32,848 bases of DNA from Actinomycetota bacterium (GCA_020029595.1 JAIBJN010000019.1:1-32848); one strand, 5' to 3'; counted from the first letter of the stretch, positions 7,479 to 18,236 are shown. Translations and numbers: made by a program. Notes: generated from the sequence alone by a model not told the origin.

Positions 7479-8060
7479 TTAGTCCGCCCCTGCCTTGCTT
7501 CGCTGGGGCATCGCGCTCCCGAGGATGACGCCGCCCACCGCGGCGACGAGGAGCACGATCGAGGTCGCCTCGAAGGCGAGCAGATGGTCGGAGAGGAAGA
7601 GGTCTCCGATCTCGGCCGGCGAGCCGAACGCTCCGGTGACCTCGGCCGTGTCGCTCAGCTGGTCGCCGGCCGCAAGCGCGATCACGACAATGACCTCGAG
7701 CGCGATCGCCGCCGCGGCGACGACGGCAGCGGCGGCCTGGAGCGTCGGCCCGCCCGCCCACGGGGCGTCCGCTCGCCCGCCGAGGTAGGCGAGCACGAAG
7801 ACGAACATGATCACGATCGCCCCGGCGTAGACGATCACCTGCGCGCCGGCGACGAACTCTCCCGAGAGGAGCAGGTAGAGCACGGCGAGGGAGGCGAGGT
7901 TCCCGATCAGCGAGAGCGCCGAGTAGAACGGGTTCGTGAAGAGGACGACCGCGATCCCCGAGGAGAGGAGCGCGAGCGCCGCGACGACCCAGACGACCCA
8001 AACGAGGACGTTGCCCGCGGAGGCCGCGAGCATGACCTCCACTGGTGCCTCGAGGGGCAC
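7479..8060 (-). CDS. nuoJ: NADH-quinone oxidoreductase subunit J
   Basis: A 193-residue membrane subunit equivalent to ND6, with five predicted helices. The family segment FYSALSLIGNLASLAVLYLLL is followed by FVAGAQVIVYAGAIVIMF, the TM3 region with the pi-bulge. The start is uncertain. GTG 8060 overlaps the nuoI stop (TAGTG) and has a GGAGAG-type ribosome site close upstream, so I prefer it; ATG 8033 would remove nine residues. The last codons KAGAD-TAA abut nuoK. Confidence 0.95.
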   Translation of the reverse strand: MPLEAPVEVMLAASAGNVLVWVVWVVAALALLSSGIAVVLFTNPFYSALSLIGNLASLAVLYLLLSGEFVAGAQVIVYAGAIVIMFVFVLAYLGGRADAPWAGGPTLQAAAAVVAAAAIALEVIVVIALAAGDQLSDTAEVTGAFGSPAEIGDLFLSDHLLAFEATSIVLLVAAVGGVILGSAMPQRSKAGAD

Positions 8061-8557
8061 TAGCTCTCCGCCTTCCACACGGGGGTCGGCGTGTCGTAGA
8101 GGTCGCGGTCGGCGACCGGCATGCGCTTCACCGGCTCGGCGAGGAGCATGTCCTTCGTGTAGATGAGATCGTCGCGCGAGTACTCCGAGATCTCGAACTC
8201 CGCCTCGAGCGTGATCGCGTCGAAGGGGCAGGCGAGCTCGCAGTAGCCGCAGAAGATGCAGCGCGAGAGGTTGATCTCGTAGATGCGGGCGTAGCGCTCG
8301 CCCGGAGAAACTCGGTTTCCAGGCGTGTTCTCGGCGGCGACGACCCGGATGCAGTCCGCCGGGCAGGCGGCCGCGCAGAGCGAGCAGCCCACGCACTTCT
8401 CGAGGCCGTTCTCGTGGCGCCAGAGCCGGTGGCGGCCGCGGAAGCGCGGGTACACCGGCCGTTTGTACTCGGGGTACTGCTGCGTGATCGGCTTCTTGAA
8501 CATTTGCCGGAACGTGACGGCGAAGCCCTTGAGGCTGTCGAACGGCTGCGGGCTCAT
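8060..8557 (-). CDS. nuoI: NADH-quinone oxidoreductase subunit I (two [4Fe-4S])
   Basis: A 165-residue peripheral-arm subunit that carries clusters N6a and N6b and passes electrons towards NuoB. Two ferredoxin motifs are complete: CxxCxxCxxxCP at C55, C58, C61 and C65, and again at C100, C103, C106 and C110. The N-terminal amphipathic part ([21 protein letters not shown]) is typical of NuoI. The ATG at 8557 lies 10 bases past the nuoH stop. The C-terminal tail of about 50 residues after the second motif is of ordinary length. Confidence 0.98.
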   Translation of the reverse strand: MSPQPFDSLKGFAVTFRQMFKKPITQQYPEYKRPVYPRFRGRHRLWRHENGLEKCVGCSLCAAACPADCIRVVAAENTPGNRVSPGERYARIYEINLSRCIFCGYCELACPFDAITLEAEFEISEYSRDDLIYTKDMLLAEPVKRMPVADRDLYDTPTPVWKAES

Positions 8558-8567
8558 CCGGCCGGCC

Positions 8568-9551
8568 TCATGCGTACACGACCACGATCGCGGTCACGAC
8601 GGCATTCAGCGTCGCCACGGGCAGGAGCACCTTCCACCCGACCTGCATGAGCTGGTCGTAGCGCAGGCGGGGGAGGGTCGCGCGGAGCCACATGAAGACG
8701 AAGACGACGAGCGCGAGCTTGACGACGAACCAGAGCGGGCCGGGGAGCACGGGCCCGCTCCAGCCCCCGAAGAAGAGCGTCACCGCGAGGCCCGAGAGCG
8801 TGATCATGTTGACGTACTCGGCCATCGCGAAAAGGCCGTAGCGCATGCCGCTGTACTCGGTCTGGTAGCCGGCGACAAGCTCGGTCTCGGCCTCGGGGAG
8901 GTCGAAGGGCGGGCGGTTCGTCTCCGCGACGCCGGCGACGAAGAAGACGAGGAGCCCGACGATCTGCGGTGCCGCGTACCAGAGAGTCTCCTGCTGCCGC
9001 TCGACGATGTCGACGAGCGAGAGGCTCCCGGCCATGATCACGACGCCGAGCACCGACAGCGCCAGCGAGACCTCGTAGGACACGAGCTGTGCCGCGGTGC
9101 GCATCGAGCCGAGGAGCGAGTACTTCGAGTCGCTCGCCCAGCCGCCGACGAGGAAGGCGTAGATGCCGATGGCGCCGAGCGCGAAGATGAGGAGGATGCC
9201 GATGGAGACGTCGGCGACCCGCCCGCTGACCTCGTAGCCCCCGATCTCCCAGACGCCGCCGAACGGGATGACGCTGAATGCCGCCAGGGCCGTGAAGGCG
9301 GCCACGACCGGCGCGGCGAAGTAGAGGAGGTCGATCGCGTGAGTCGGAGAGAAGCTCTCCTTGCGGATGAGCTTGACGAGGTCGGCGATCGGCTGGAGGA
9401 GCCCGTACGGTCCTGCTCGGTTGGGGCCGTAGCGGAGCTGCATGCGCCCGAGCACCTTCCGCTCGAGCCAGGTCGCGTAGGCGAAGGACAGCATCACGAT
9501 GTTGACGATGACGGCCGCCTTGATGACATCGATCCACCAGGGCTCTCTCAT
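8568..9551 (-). CDS. nuoH: NADH-quinone oxidoreductase subunit H
   Basis: A 327-residue membrane subunit equivalent to ND1 that forms much of the quinone chamber with NuoB and NuoD. Signatures seen are [22 protein letters not shown] near the N-terminus, [15 protein letters not shown], and the acidic quinone-site loop [20 protein letters not shown] followed by [15 protein letters not shown]. The ATG overlaps the nuoG stop by four bases (ATGA), so translation is coupled. The start codon also lies at the edge of a 9-bp inverted repeat. Confidence 0.98.
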   Translation of the reverse strand: MREPWWIDVIKAAVIVNIVMLSFAYATWLERKVLGRMQLRYGPNRAGPYGLLQPIADLVKLIRKESFSPTHAIDLLYFAAPVVAAFTALAAFSVIPFGGVWEIGGYEVSGRVADVSIGILLIFALGAIGIYAFLVGGWASDSKYSLLGSMRTAAQLVSYEVSLALSVLGVVIMAGSLSLVDIVERQQETLWYAAPQIVGLLVFFVAGVAETNRPPFDLPEAETELVAGYQTEYSGMRYGLFAMAEYVNMITLSGLAVTLFFGGWSGPVLPGPLWFVVKLALVVFVFMWLRATLPRLRYDQLMQVGWKVLLPVATLNAVVTAIVVVYA

Positions 9552-11792
9552 CGAGACTCGCCCGTGGAGAGTCTCGAAACCTGAACGCGATCGCCGAAGT
9601 CCTTTGCGTGCTCAGCGGGGATTCGAACGACTCCGACCCTCAGCTTGCGGTTGAGCCCTGCGCGAAGTTCGCGGGACGTCCCGTTCGAGGTGACGACGAC
9701 GGCCTCGCCGGGCGCGATCCCGCGCGTCGAAGCGTCCTCGTGGGCCAGCTCGACCTCGGCGGCGGGCCGCTGGAACTGGAGCTGCGGGATCCGCTCGACC
9801 GCGGCTCCGCTGAAGAGCGCGCCGATGCGGACGAGCTCGAGCCCCGGACCTGCCGGCTTCCCGGGCGGCGCCTGCGGGTCGGGGCGCGACCACGCGAATT
9901 CGTCTGCGGGCGGCAAGTCGGCCTGTTCCGCGGCCGTCGGAGCGGCCCACGGGTCGATCGCGACGCCGAAACGCTCGGCGAGCTGCGCAAGCCACTCGAG
10001 CTCGTCGGGCCCGAAGGGGACGACGGCGCGGCGGAGGCGCTGCGGCCGCCCCTCGAGGTTGACGTACGTTCCCTCACGCTCGAGGTAGCTCGTCCCGGGA
10101 AGGACGACGTGCGACCAGGCTGTGAGCTCGCTCTGGAACATGGCCGTCGTGAGGACGAAGCTCGCGCGAGCGGCGAGATCGGCCACTCGGGGATCGGAGG
10201 CCGCCTCGTCGCCGGAGACGACGAGCGCGCCGATCTCGCCCTCGCCGGGCGGATCGGAGCGGCCCTCGCCGACCGTGTACCAGGCCGTCGCGACGCCCCG
10301 GCCGTTCGGCGTCCGCGGGAGGACGTAGACGGCTACCTCGGCCCTCCCGTTCTCGTGGAGCTCGTTCGCGAGCGCGCCCACGTGACGGCCGCCGGTCGGG
10401 TCGTCCTCCGACCAGACGAGCGCGACCCGCTTGGCGCTCTTGAGGCTCTTCGCGGTCTCGCGCAGCTCGGTCGGCACCTTCTTCCCTTCGCGAAGATCCG
10501 CGCAGACCTGGGCGGCCGAGCCGGGGGCAGCCTGGACGTCGCCGGCAGGGTTGACGGCGATCACCTCGGCTTCTGCTCGCCGGGCGGCCCGCAGCCAGAG
10601 GTCGACGACCGGCGCCCGCTCGACGACGGGATCGTCGCCGAGAATCAGGCAGACGTCCGCGTCCCGGATGGCGGAGAGCGGGGCTCGAAAGGCGTCGAGC
10701 GCGGCGTCCCAGTCGTCTGGCAGGAGCGCCGCGTCGGAGCCGAGGCCCTCGCGGACGATGCGCGCGAGCGCCGTCGCCTGCTCGACCGTCTCCCCTCCCG
10801 AGAAGGCGACGACGACCGAGGAGCCGGCCGCGCGGAGCCCCGCCTCGGCGGCGTCGAGCGCGGCCTCGTGGGACGCCTCCTCGAACCCGCGGCGCCGTAC
10901 CCGGACGAGCGGCGTGCGAAGGCGGTCCTCGGCGCGGAGATGGTCGTAGGCGAAGCGGCCCTTGTCGCAGAGCCAGCCCTCGTGCACCTCCGGGTGGTTG
11001 CGAGAGAGGATGCGGGCGACCTTGCCCTCGCGCGTCGTCGCCCAGACGTTGCAGCCGACGGGGCAGAGGCCGCAGACGGTGGGGACGTTCTGGATCTCCC
11101 ACGGACGCGCGCGGAAGCGGTAGGTCGTCGACGTGAGCGCCCCGACGGGGCAGAGCTCGAGCACGTTGCCGGAGAAGTGCGCGCGGTACGGCTCGTCCTC
11201 GAAGGTGGCGATGATCGACTGCGCCCCGCGGTTGGCGGCCACGAGCTGCCCGTCCTCGGAGACGCTCTCCGAGAAGCGCGTACAGCGGTAGCAGAGGATG
11301 CAGCGCTCCCGGTCGAGGGCGATCAGGGGCGAGATCGGGATCGGCTTGTCGAAGGTCCGCTTCGGGAACTGCATCCGCGTCGAGCCGGGGCCGAAGCGGA
11401 AGGTGAGGTCCTGGAGGGGGCACTCGCCGCCCTTGTCGCAGTCGGGGCAGTCGAGCGGGTGGTTCAGGAGGATGAACTCGAGGATGGCGCTCTGGCCGCC
11501 GGCCGCCTGCTCGCTCGTACGCGCGGTCCGCAGGACGAGCCCGTCCGTGGCGGTCAGCGTGCACGCGGCCTGGAGCTTGGGCAGCCCCTCGACCTCGCAG
11601 AGGCACATGCGGCAGGCGCCGACAGGGGGCCCGAGGCGGGGCTCGTAGCAGAAGACCGGAATCTCGATTCCGACCGAGGCCGCCGTCTCCACGAGGCCCT
11701 GTCCCTTCGGGGCCAGCACCTCCTGGCCGTCGATCGTGACACGAACCATTTCCGCTTCCGCGGAAATCGTTCGATCGGAGCTCTTCGCGGCT

Positions 11793-11800
<8 letters not shown>
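9548..11800 (-). CDS. nuoG: NADH-quinone oxidoreductase subunit G
   Basis: A 750-residue peripheral-arm subunit with the longest Fe-S chain. The N-terminal [2Fe-2S] ligands are C51, C63, C66 and C80. The N5 motif is H114, C118, C121 and C127 (HPLDCPDCDKGGEC). A ferredoxin-type region follows (CILCYRCTRFSES, later ELCPVGAL). CGLCPVGCNVW with HEGWLCDKGRF is the molybdopterin-oxidoreductase-like N7 region. The rest is a molybdopterin oxidoreductase fold without cofactor, ending in an aspartate-decarboxylase-like domain. The start is uncertain. ATG 11800 overlaps the nuoF stop by 8 bases, but homologues usually begin at the VRVTIDGQEV strand, which fits an ATG at 11749 (733 residues). An inverted repeat lies right on that second ATG. 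Confidence 0.95.
9551..9577. repeat. Inverted repeat at the nuoG stop / nuoH start
   Basis: Arms TCGAGACTC (9551-9559) and GAGTCTCGA (9569-9577) form a perfect 9-bp stem with a 9-base loop. It spans the last codons of nuoG and touches the nuoH ATG at 9549-9551. It may control coupled initiation of nuoH. The arms also encode the NuoG C-terminal residues SRLSTGESR. Confidence 0.6.
11748..11767. repeat. Inverted repeat at the internal nuoG start candidate
   Basis: Arms ATTTCCGC (11748-11755) and GCGGAAAT (11760-11767) enclose a 4-base loop. The left arm overlaps the minus-strand ATG at 11747-11749, which encodes Met18 of the longer NuoG and is the start expected from the family. A stem here would hide that ATG, and the same bases contain its purine-rich upstream region. 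Confidence 0.5.
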
Positions 11801-13173
<1,373 letters not shown>

Positions 13174-13184
<11 letters not shown>

Positions 13185-13644
13185 CGCGCAGCTCCCTGAC
13201 GATCTCCGCCACGTCCTCCGGCCGGACGGGCTCGTGGTAGCGGTGGTCGACGACGACAACCGTCCCCCACCCGCAGCCGCCGGCGCACTCAACCGTGCGT
13301 AGCGTGACCTCGCCGTCCGGCGTCGTCTCGCCTGCGGCGACTCCGAGCTCGCCTTCGAAGGCCTCGAGCACCTGCTGGGCGCCGACGAGAGCGCAGGAGA
13401 CGTTGGTGCAGACCTCGACCATGTGCCGGCCGACGGGCTCGAGGTGAAACATGTCGTAGAAGCTCGCGACCGCCCGGCAGTACGCGGGCGTGAGCTCGAG
13501 CGCCTCGGCCACGTCGCGGAAGGCCTCGGGCGGGAGCCAGCCTCCATGCTCCTGCTGCGCGAGGCGGAGCGCGGGCAGGATGGCGGAGCGGCTCTCCGGG
13601 TACCGGGCCGCCACCGAGCGGATCGCGTCGTAGAGGCCGCTCAA
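13174..13644 (-). CDS. nuoE: NADH-quinone oxidoreductase subunit E ([2Fe-2S])
   Basis: A 156-residue thioredoxin-like ferredoxin subunit that carries cluster N1a. The ligands are C79 and C84 (VCTNVSC) and C120 and C124 (VECAGGCGWG). The N-terminal helical bundle ends in the family segment AVASFYDMFHLEPVG. The start is TTG 13644, chosen because GGAGG lies about 6 bases upstream and the protein then has normal length. It is separated from nuoD by a 61-base gap that holds two inverted repeats, unusual for this otherwise tight operon. Confidence 0.96.
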
Positions 13645-13666
13645 CAGAATCCTCCGGAGCGAAGCG

Positions 13667-13681
13667 ATGGGACAAACCCAT
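13667..13681. repeat. Small inverted repeat upstream of nuoE
   Basis: Arms ATGGG and CCCAT enclose ACAAA. It lies between the larger nuoD-terminal hairpin and the nuoE ribosome-binding site. The stem is weak alone but directly adjoins the 13-bp stem at 13683-13712. Confidence 0.35.
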
Positions 13682-13682
13682 C

Positions 13683-13712
13683 CCGGTGAAAGTGCGCTAG
13701 CACTTTCACCGG
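13683..13712. repeat. Perfect 13-bp inverted repeat spanning the nuoD stop codon
   Basis: Arms CCGGTGAAAGTGC (13683-13695) and GCACTTTCACCGG (13700-13712) close on a 4-base loop (GCTA). The nuoD TGA (13706-13708) lies inside one arm. No T-run follows on either strand, so it is more likely an mRNA processing, stabilising or attenuating element between nuoA-D and nuoE-N than a full terminator. Confidence 0.75.
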
Positions 13713-14968
13713 TCCACCTCGCCCATGACTGTGTCGAGGGAGCCGACGATGGCGATCAGGTCGGCGACGAGCGCGTCGCTCATGCAGGTCGCCGTCGCCT
13801 CGAGCGCCACGAAGGAGGGCGCGCGGAACTTCACGCGCCACGGCTTCGGGCCGCCGTCGGAGACGAGGTAGCACCCGAGCTCGCCACGCGGCGACTCGAC
13901 GGTGACGTAGACCTCGCCCTCGGGGACGCGGTACCCCTCGGTCACGAGCTTGAAGTGGTGGATGAGGCTCTCCATCGAGGTGTGCAGCTCGTGCCGCGGC
14001 GGGAGGACGATCTTGCGGTCGTCCACGATCCACGGTCCTTCCGGCATCCCGTGGAGCGCCTGCTGGACGATGCGCGTCGACTGACGCATCTCGTCCATGT
14101 GCACCTTGTAGCGGTCGTAGACGTCGCCGTTCGGATAGACGGGCACCTCGAAGTCGACCTGGTCGTAGACGAGGTACGGCTGCACCTTGCGCAGGTCCCA
14201 GTCGACGCCCGACGCGCGCAGCACCGGTCCGGACTGTCCGAGCGCGATCGCGTCCTCGGCCGAGAGGAGCCCGACCCCCTTCGTCCGCTCGAGCCAGATC
14301 GCCTGGCCGGAGAGGAGCGCCTCGTAGTCGTCGACGCGCTTCTCCATCGTGTCGGCGAACGCGCGGCACTCGTCGTAGAAGCCCTGCGGGATGTCCTCCG
14401 CGAGCCCGCCGGCCTGGAAGTAGCGCGTGTGCATGCGCACGCCGCCGACGAGCTCGAACAGGTCGAGAATGGCGTCCCGCTCGCGAAAGCAGTACCAGAA
14501 CATCGAGATTGCCCCCAGCTCGAGCGCGGCCGTCCCCAGCCAGACGAGGTGCGAGTGAATGCGGTTGAGCTCGCAGAGCAGCATGCGCATCCACTGCGCC
14601 TTGGGCGGCGGCTCGATTCCGAGCAGCTTCTCGATCGCGAGCACGAAGACGAGCTCGTTGTTCTGGAAGGAGACGTAGTCGATCCGTTCCGGGTACGTGA
14701 TCGCCTTCCAGTAGGTCTTCGCCTCCATGTTCTTCTCAAAGCCCGTGTGGAGGTAGCCGACGACGGCCTGGAGCCCGACGACCTTCTCCCCGTTCAGCTC
14801 GACGATGAGGCGGAGGACACCGTGCGTCGACGGGTGGTTCGGGCCGAAGTTGACCTCGAGGATGTCGCCCTCCTCGCGCAGACCGGGGTCGACCTGGAGC
14901 ACGGACGGGATGGGCGAGGGGATACGCGTGCCCTCGTAGATGGCCCTCTTCGTCTCGGCGACGGCCAT
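13706..14968 (-). CDS. nuoD: NADH-quinone oxidoreductase subunit D
   Basis: A 420-residue 49-kDa-type subunit related to the large subunit of [NiFe] hydrogenases, which lines the quinone site with NuoB. Seen are NFGPNHPSTHGVLRL (the conserved His loop), YLHTGFEKNMEAKTY, ERIDYVSF, ELNRIHSHLVWLG, and the C-terminal ESPRGELGCYLVSDG and ADLIAIVGSLDTVMGEVDR. NuoC and NuoD are separate genes here, not fused as in enterobacteria. ATG 14968 is preferred; an in-frame TTG at 14986 would add six residues. A 166-base spacer lies upstream instead of the overlap seen at most other junctions. Confidence 0.98.
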   Translation of the reverse strand: MAVAETKRAIYEGTRIPSPIPSVLQVDPGLREEGDILEVNFGPNHPSTHGVLRLIVELNGEKVVGLQAVVGYLHTGFEKNMEAKTYWKAITYPERIDYVSFQNNELVFVLAIEKLLGIEPPPKAQWMRMLLCELNRIHSHLVWLGTAALELGAISMFWYCFRERDAILDLFELVGGVRMHTRYFQAGGLAEDIPQGFYDECRAFADTMEKRVDDYEALLSGQAIWLERTKGVGLLSAEDAIALGQSGPVLRASGVDWDLRKVQPYLVYDQVDFEVPVYPNGDVYDRYKVHMDEMRQSTRIVQQALHGMPEGPWIVDDRKIVLPPRHELHTSMESLIHHFKLVTEGYRVPEGEVYVTVESPRGELGCYLVSDGGPKPWRVKFRAPSFVALEATATCMSDALVADLIAIVGSLDTVMGEVDR

Positions 14969-15134
14969 CAGTGCCGCTTCAGGCAATACGAGCCTGCCTC
15001 TGCCCCGCGATCACGCTGCGCCGGAGACCACCCTCGCTCTTGCCAAGGCATCCGGCCTTGGCGGCGCGCGAGTGCGAACTCCGGCTTGGTGCTCGCGACG
15101 CAGAGTCGAGGCTGGATTACCTGAATGGGCACTC
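14969..15134 (-). other. Non-coding nuoC-nuoD spacer with inverted repeats
   Basis: This 166-base spacer has no convincing gene in any frame. It contains a perfect 8-bp stem GCCAAGGC / GCCTTGGC (15042-15049 with 15055-15062, 5-base loop). A 5-bp stem CAGGC/GCCTG lies close to nuoD (14980-14996). There is also an imperfect repeat of GCGAGTGC with GTGCTCGC. It could hold an internal promoter, an mRNA processing site or the remains of a lost gene; I cannot tell which. Confidence 0.5.
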
Positions 15135-15692
15135 CTACTCCTCGCCGGAGAACCGCACCGGCTCGCCGCCGAGCGGGTAGTCCTTGCGGAGCGGGTGCCC
15201 CTCCCAGTCGTCCTCCATGAGGATGCGGACGAGGTTGGGATGACCCTCGAAGGGAATGCCCATCATGTCCCAGGCCTCGCGCTCGTGCCAGTCGGCCGTC
15301 GGCCAGACCGGGACCAGGCTCGGCACGGGCTCGCCCTCCTCACACCAGACCTGGAGGCGGAGGCGCGGCGCGTTGCCGCCGCCCGACTCCACGCGCAGGA
15401 GGTGGTAGGAGACGGAGAAGCGTCGCGGCTTCGGCGCCGGCTGCGACTGGAGGCCCCACGAGCCCGGGCTGTTGATGTCGCGGCCGCGCGGGTCACCCCA
15501 GTAGCCGGCGACGCGCGGGCGGTCCCAGTCGAGATAGTCGGCCGCCGCGACGTCCGAGAGGAAGTTGAAGCCGGCCTCGTCGCGGAGCCAGTACGCCGCT
15601 TCGATGAGGCGCTCGAGCTCGACGACGACGGTCGTCTCTCCGTGGTCCTCGCGCTCCTCGACGAACCCCGGCACTCCCTGGAGCGAGCTCAC
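15135..15692 (-). CDS. nuoC: NADH-quinone oxidoreductase subunit C
   Basis: A 185-residue 30-kDa-type subunit of the peripheral arm with no cofactor. The family signature is clear in [38 protein letters not shown] (described here by its core ErE..D..Gi.F.gHP.l.RIl..ddW.GhPlRKDyp), near the C-terminus. The GTG start at 15692 overlaps the nuoB stop by four bases (GTGA), so translation is coupled. Between the N-terminal alpha/beta domain and this signature there is a loop of about 40 residues (around [17 protein letters not shown]) that looks longer than in minimal NuoC proteins. Confidence 0.96.
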   Translation of the reverse strand: MSSLQGVPGFVEEREDHGETTVVVELERLIEAAYWLRDEAGFNFLSDVAAADYLDWDRPRVAGYWGDPRGRDINSPGSWGLQSQPAPKPRRFSVSYHLLRVESGGGNAPRLRLQVWCEEGEPVPSLVPVWPTADWHEREAWDMMGIPFEGHPNLVRILMEDDWEGHPLRKDYPLGGEPVRFSGEE

Positions 15693-16276
15693 TCTGCGAC
15701 TCCGCGGATCTCGTAGGCGGGAGGGACGCCCGCGTGGATCTTCTCCTGGAGCCGCACGATGCCCTCGAGGAGCGCCTCGGGCCGCGGCGGGCAGCCGGGC
15801 ACGTGGATGTCGACCGGGACGATCTTGTCGACGCCCTGGAGGATCGCGTAGTTGTTGAACATGCCGCCCGAGCTGGCGCAGGCGCCCATGGCGATGACCC
15901 ACTTCGGCTCGAGCATCTGGTCGTAGATCTGCCTCAGCGGCGCGGTCATCTTGTGCGACACGCGCCCGGAGACGATGAGCAGGTCGGCCTGGCGCGGCGA
16001 GGAGCGAAAGACCTCGGCACCAAAGCGGGCGACGTCGTAGCGCGAGGAGACGATCGACATCATCTCGATCGCGCAGCACGCGAGCCCGAACGTGTCCGGC
16101 CAGATGGAGTAGCCCTGCGCCCAGGCGACGGCCTTCTCGACCGTCGTCAGGGCCAAGCGCTCCTCGAGCTCGTCCGCTCCCAGCTCCCGCTCGAAGACGC
16201 TCGGGCCCTTCGCCCGCATCAGCGTTCGCTCGGACTGGAGGCCGTAGTCGGCGAGGCGCTTCTTCCTCACCGCCAC
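15689..16276 (-). CDS. nuoB: NADH-quinone oxidoreductase subunit B (cluster N2)
   Basis: A 195-residue subunit carrying N2, the last [4Fe-4S] cluster before quinone. The ligands are the adjacent C67 and C68 ([11 protein letters not shown]), C133 ([10 protein letters not shown]) and C162 ([14 protein letters not shown]). Start options are GTG 16276 and GTG 16270; the second overlaps the nuoA stop as GTGA. The difference is only two residues. NuoB contacts NuoD and NuoH at the quinone chamber, and all three are present in this operon. Confidence 0.97.
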   Translation of the reverse strand: MAVRKKRLADYGLQSERTLMRAKGPSVFERELGADELEERLALTTVEKAVAWAQGYSIWPDTFGLACCAIEMMSIVSSRYDVARFGAEVFRSSPRQADLLIVSGRVSHKMTAPLRQIYDQMLEPKWVIAMGACASSGGMFNNYAILQGVDKIVPVDIHVPGCPPRPEALLEGIVRLQEKIHAGVPPAYEIRGVAE

Positions 16277-16662
16277 TCGAGCGCACCTCGCTTCCAGACG
16301 TAGACGTAGGCGATGGCGAGGATCGCGATGAAGAAGCCGAACTCCGCGAGCGCGAACGGCCCGACGACATCGAGGACGACGGCGACCGGGTAGAGGAAGA
16401 CGATCTCGATGTCGAAGACGATGAAGAGCATCGCCGTCAGGTAGAAGCTCACGGTGAACCGCTGCAGCTTGGGCGGGCCGGTCGAGACGCCCGACTCGAA
16501 AGGCATCCGCTGGGCCCGCGGCGCGCGCTCTTTCCGGCGCGTCGAGAGCGCGAACGAGAAGAGAAGCATCGAGCCGGGGATCGCCGCCGCGAAGAGCGCG
16601 TAGACGAGGAACGGGAACCAGTCGTCAAGCGCGGCGAGGAGCACGCCCTGCACGCCCCGCAT
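16267..16662 (-). CDS. nuoA: NADH-quinone oxidoreductase subunit A
   Basis: A 131-residue, three-helix membrane subunit equivalent to ND3, the first gene of the operon. Seen are the family's loop [21 protein letters not shown] (core pFESG, where ND3 has a Cys-containing switch loop) and [20 protein letters not shown], with the conserved acidic FDIE in TM2. The Cys of mitochondrial ND3 is Val here. I chose ATG 16662; GTG 16674 is an alternative, and neither has a good ribosome site. The operon promoter must lie in 16663-16790, but I could not place it with confidence. Confidence 0.95.
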   Translation of the reverse strand: MRGVQGVLLAALDDWFPFLVYALFAAAIPGSMLLFSFALSTRRKERAPRAQRMPFESGVSTGPPKLQRFTVSFYLTAMLFIVFDIEIVFLYPVAVVLDVVGPFALAEFGFFIAILAIAYVYVWKRGALEWR

Positions 16663-16754
16663 CCTACCGCTCACAAGGAGTCCGCGCGTTTGGACGAAAA
16701 CCGGCTCTGCGCCTGGGGAAGCTGGGTGCTACGACCGTCACAAAGTCGGGCACT

Positions 16755-16782
16755 TTGGAGCGGCGGAGGCCGTTGCTACACT
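16755..16782 (+). promoter_or_regulatory. Promoter of the A-type Fe-S carrier gene, probably leaderless
   Basis: A -35-like TTGGAG (16755-16760) and a -10-like TACACT (16777-16782) are spaced by 16 bases. The start codon follows after only 8 bases, so the predicted transcript starts at or next to the ATG and has no room for a ribosome-binding site. The interval 16675-16790 also has to hold the divergent nuoA promoter. Confidence 0.6.
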
Positions 16783-16790
16783 CCGACTAG

Positions 16791-17189
16791 ATGGTCACCG
16801 TTACCGAGACGGCAGCTTCGAAGATCAAGGAGCTCATGGCGCAGGAGCCCGAGGGCGAGATCAGCGTCCTGCGCGTCGCCGTTCAGGGCGGCGGATGCTC
16901 GGGGTTCCAGTACGCGCTCGGCTTCGACCGGGGCCCTCAGGACGGAGACAACGAGATCGAGATGCATGGCGTCCGCGTCGTGGTCGACCCCGATAGCGCT
17001 CCGTACCTCGTCGGCTCCGAGATCGACTTCGTCGACGCCCTCATGGGCGCGGGCTTCGCGATCAACAACCCGAACGTGACGGCGGCCTGCGGCTGCGGCT
17101 CTTCCTTTCAGGCCAAGGAGGAGGCGGGCGGCGAGCCTGCGCAGACCGACGCCGCCGCCGGTGGCTGCGGCTCGGGCTGTAGCCACTAG
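16791..17189 (+). CDS. A-type iron-sulfur cluster carrier protein (ErpA/IscA family)
   Basis: A 132-residue HesB/IscA-type carrier that accepts an Fe-S cluster from a scaffold and passes it to apo-enzymes. The three ligand cysteines are present: C36 in GGGCSGFQY and C100 and C102 in AACGCGSSF. The first 106 residues are the whole family domain. After it comes a low-complexity tail (KEEAGGEPAQTDAAAGG) ending in CGSGCSH, which adds C126 and C130 and is not usual in the family. Placed divergent from the nuo operon, which needs eight or nine Fe-S clusters, and near lipA, it plausibly serves these enzymes, but that is inference. Whether it is ErpA or IscA cannot be decided from sequence alone. Confidence 0.92.
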   Translation: MVTVTETAASKIKELMAQEPEGEISVLRVAVQGGGCSGFQYALGFDRGPQDGDNEIEMHGVRVVVDPDSAPYLVGSEIDFVDALMGAGFAINNPNVTAACGCGSSFQAKEEAGGEPAQTDAAAGGCGSGCSH

Positions 17190-17225
17190 CTGCCGGCCGG
17201 CTCGTCCTCGCTACCCTAGGGCCGC

Positions 17226-18236
17226 GTGAGCGAGCATCACGTCGTCGACATCACGATCATCGGCGCCGGCCCCGTCGGACTCGCCGCCGCCTACTACGCC
17301 GGACACCGGGACGCCTCGGTGCGCATCGTCGAGAGCCTCGGGCAGCTCGGCGGCCAGGTCGCCGCCGTCTACCCCGAGAAGCACGTGTACGACGTCGCGG
17401 GCCACCCGAAGATCCAGGGCCAGGCGCTCGTCGACCTGTGCGTCGAGCAGGGTCTCCAGTTCGGAGCGGAGACGTTTCTCGACCAGGAGGTCAAGGACCT
17501 CCAACGGGTAGGCCAAAACGGAGAGCAGCTCCTCGTCCTGACGACCCACGAGGGCGAGTCGTTCCCCACACGCGCTCTCATCGTCACCGCCGGCCACGGC
17601 GCCTTCGAGCCGCGCAAGCTCGAGATCGAGGACATCGACGCCTGGGAGGGGTGCGGCCTGCACTACTTCGTCAGGCGGAAGGAAGTCTTCCGCGACAAGA
17701 CGTGCGTCATCGTCGGCGGCGGCGACTCGGCCCTCGACTGGACTCTCGGCCTCCAGGACACCGCACGATTGCCGATCACGCTCGTCCACCGGCGGGAACG
17801 CTTCCGCGCGCTGGAGACGTCGGTCAAGGAGGCGCGCGAGCTCGAGCAGAAAGGCGACGTGCGCATCTGCGCTCCCGCCGAGGTGCGCGACGTGCGGGGT
17901 GACGGGTTGATCCAGGCGGTGACGCTCGAGGACATGACGACCGGAGACCGGTTCGAGGTCGATTGCGAGGCGCTGATCACGCTCCTCGGATTCCACTCGC
18001 ATCTCGGCTCGATCGCGGACTGGGGTCTCGACCTCCACGGCAAGCGCCAGATCCTCGTCGACCCGTCGACGATGGAGACGTCGCTCCCATCCGTGTACAG
18101 CGCCGGGGATGTCGCCGGCTACGAGGGCAAGATCACCCTCATCTCGGTCGGGTTCGGCGAGGCGGCGATCGCAGCCAACCAGGCGATCGCCAAGATCCGC
18201 GGCGAGAAGGTTCAGCCCAAGTACTCCACGGACTAG
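17226..18236 (+). CDS. Ferredoxin--NADP+ reductase, thioredoxin-reductase-like (type 2)
   Basis: A 336-residue FAD enzyme that moves electrons between NADPH and ferredoxin or flavodoxin. The FAD motif is IIGAGPVGLAAAYYAG (residues 11-26) and the NADPH motif VIVGGGDSALDW. There is no CxxC disulfide between them, which separates it from thioredoxin reductase and fits the YumC/type 2 FNR group. The C-terminal YSAGDVAGYEGKITLISVGF is the family's FAD-binding end. The GTG start lies 36 bases after the Fe-S carrier gene, with a TACCCT -10-like box 8 bases upstream, so it may have its own leaderless promoter or be co-transcribed. It could supply reduced ferredoxin for Fe-S biogenesis; this is inference. 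Confidence 0.92.
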   Translation: MSEHHVVDITIIGAGPVGLAAAYYAGHRDASVRIVESLGQLGGQVAAVYPEKHVYDVAGHPKIQGQALVDLCVEQGLQFGAETFLDQEVKDLQRVGQNGEQLLVLTTHEGESFPTRALIVTAGHGAFEPRKLEIEDIDAWEGCGLHYFVRRKEVFRDKTCVIVGGGDSALDWTLGLQDTARLPITLVHRRERFRALETSVKEARELEQKGDVRICAPAEVRDVRGDGLIQAVTLEDMTTGDRFEVDCEALITLLGFHSHLGSIADWGLDLHGKRQILVDPSTMETSLPSVYSAGDVAGYEGKITLISVGFGEAAIAANQAIAKIRGEKVQPKYSTD

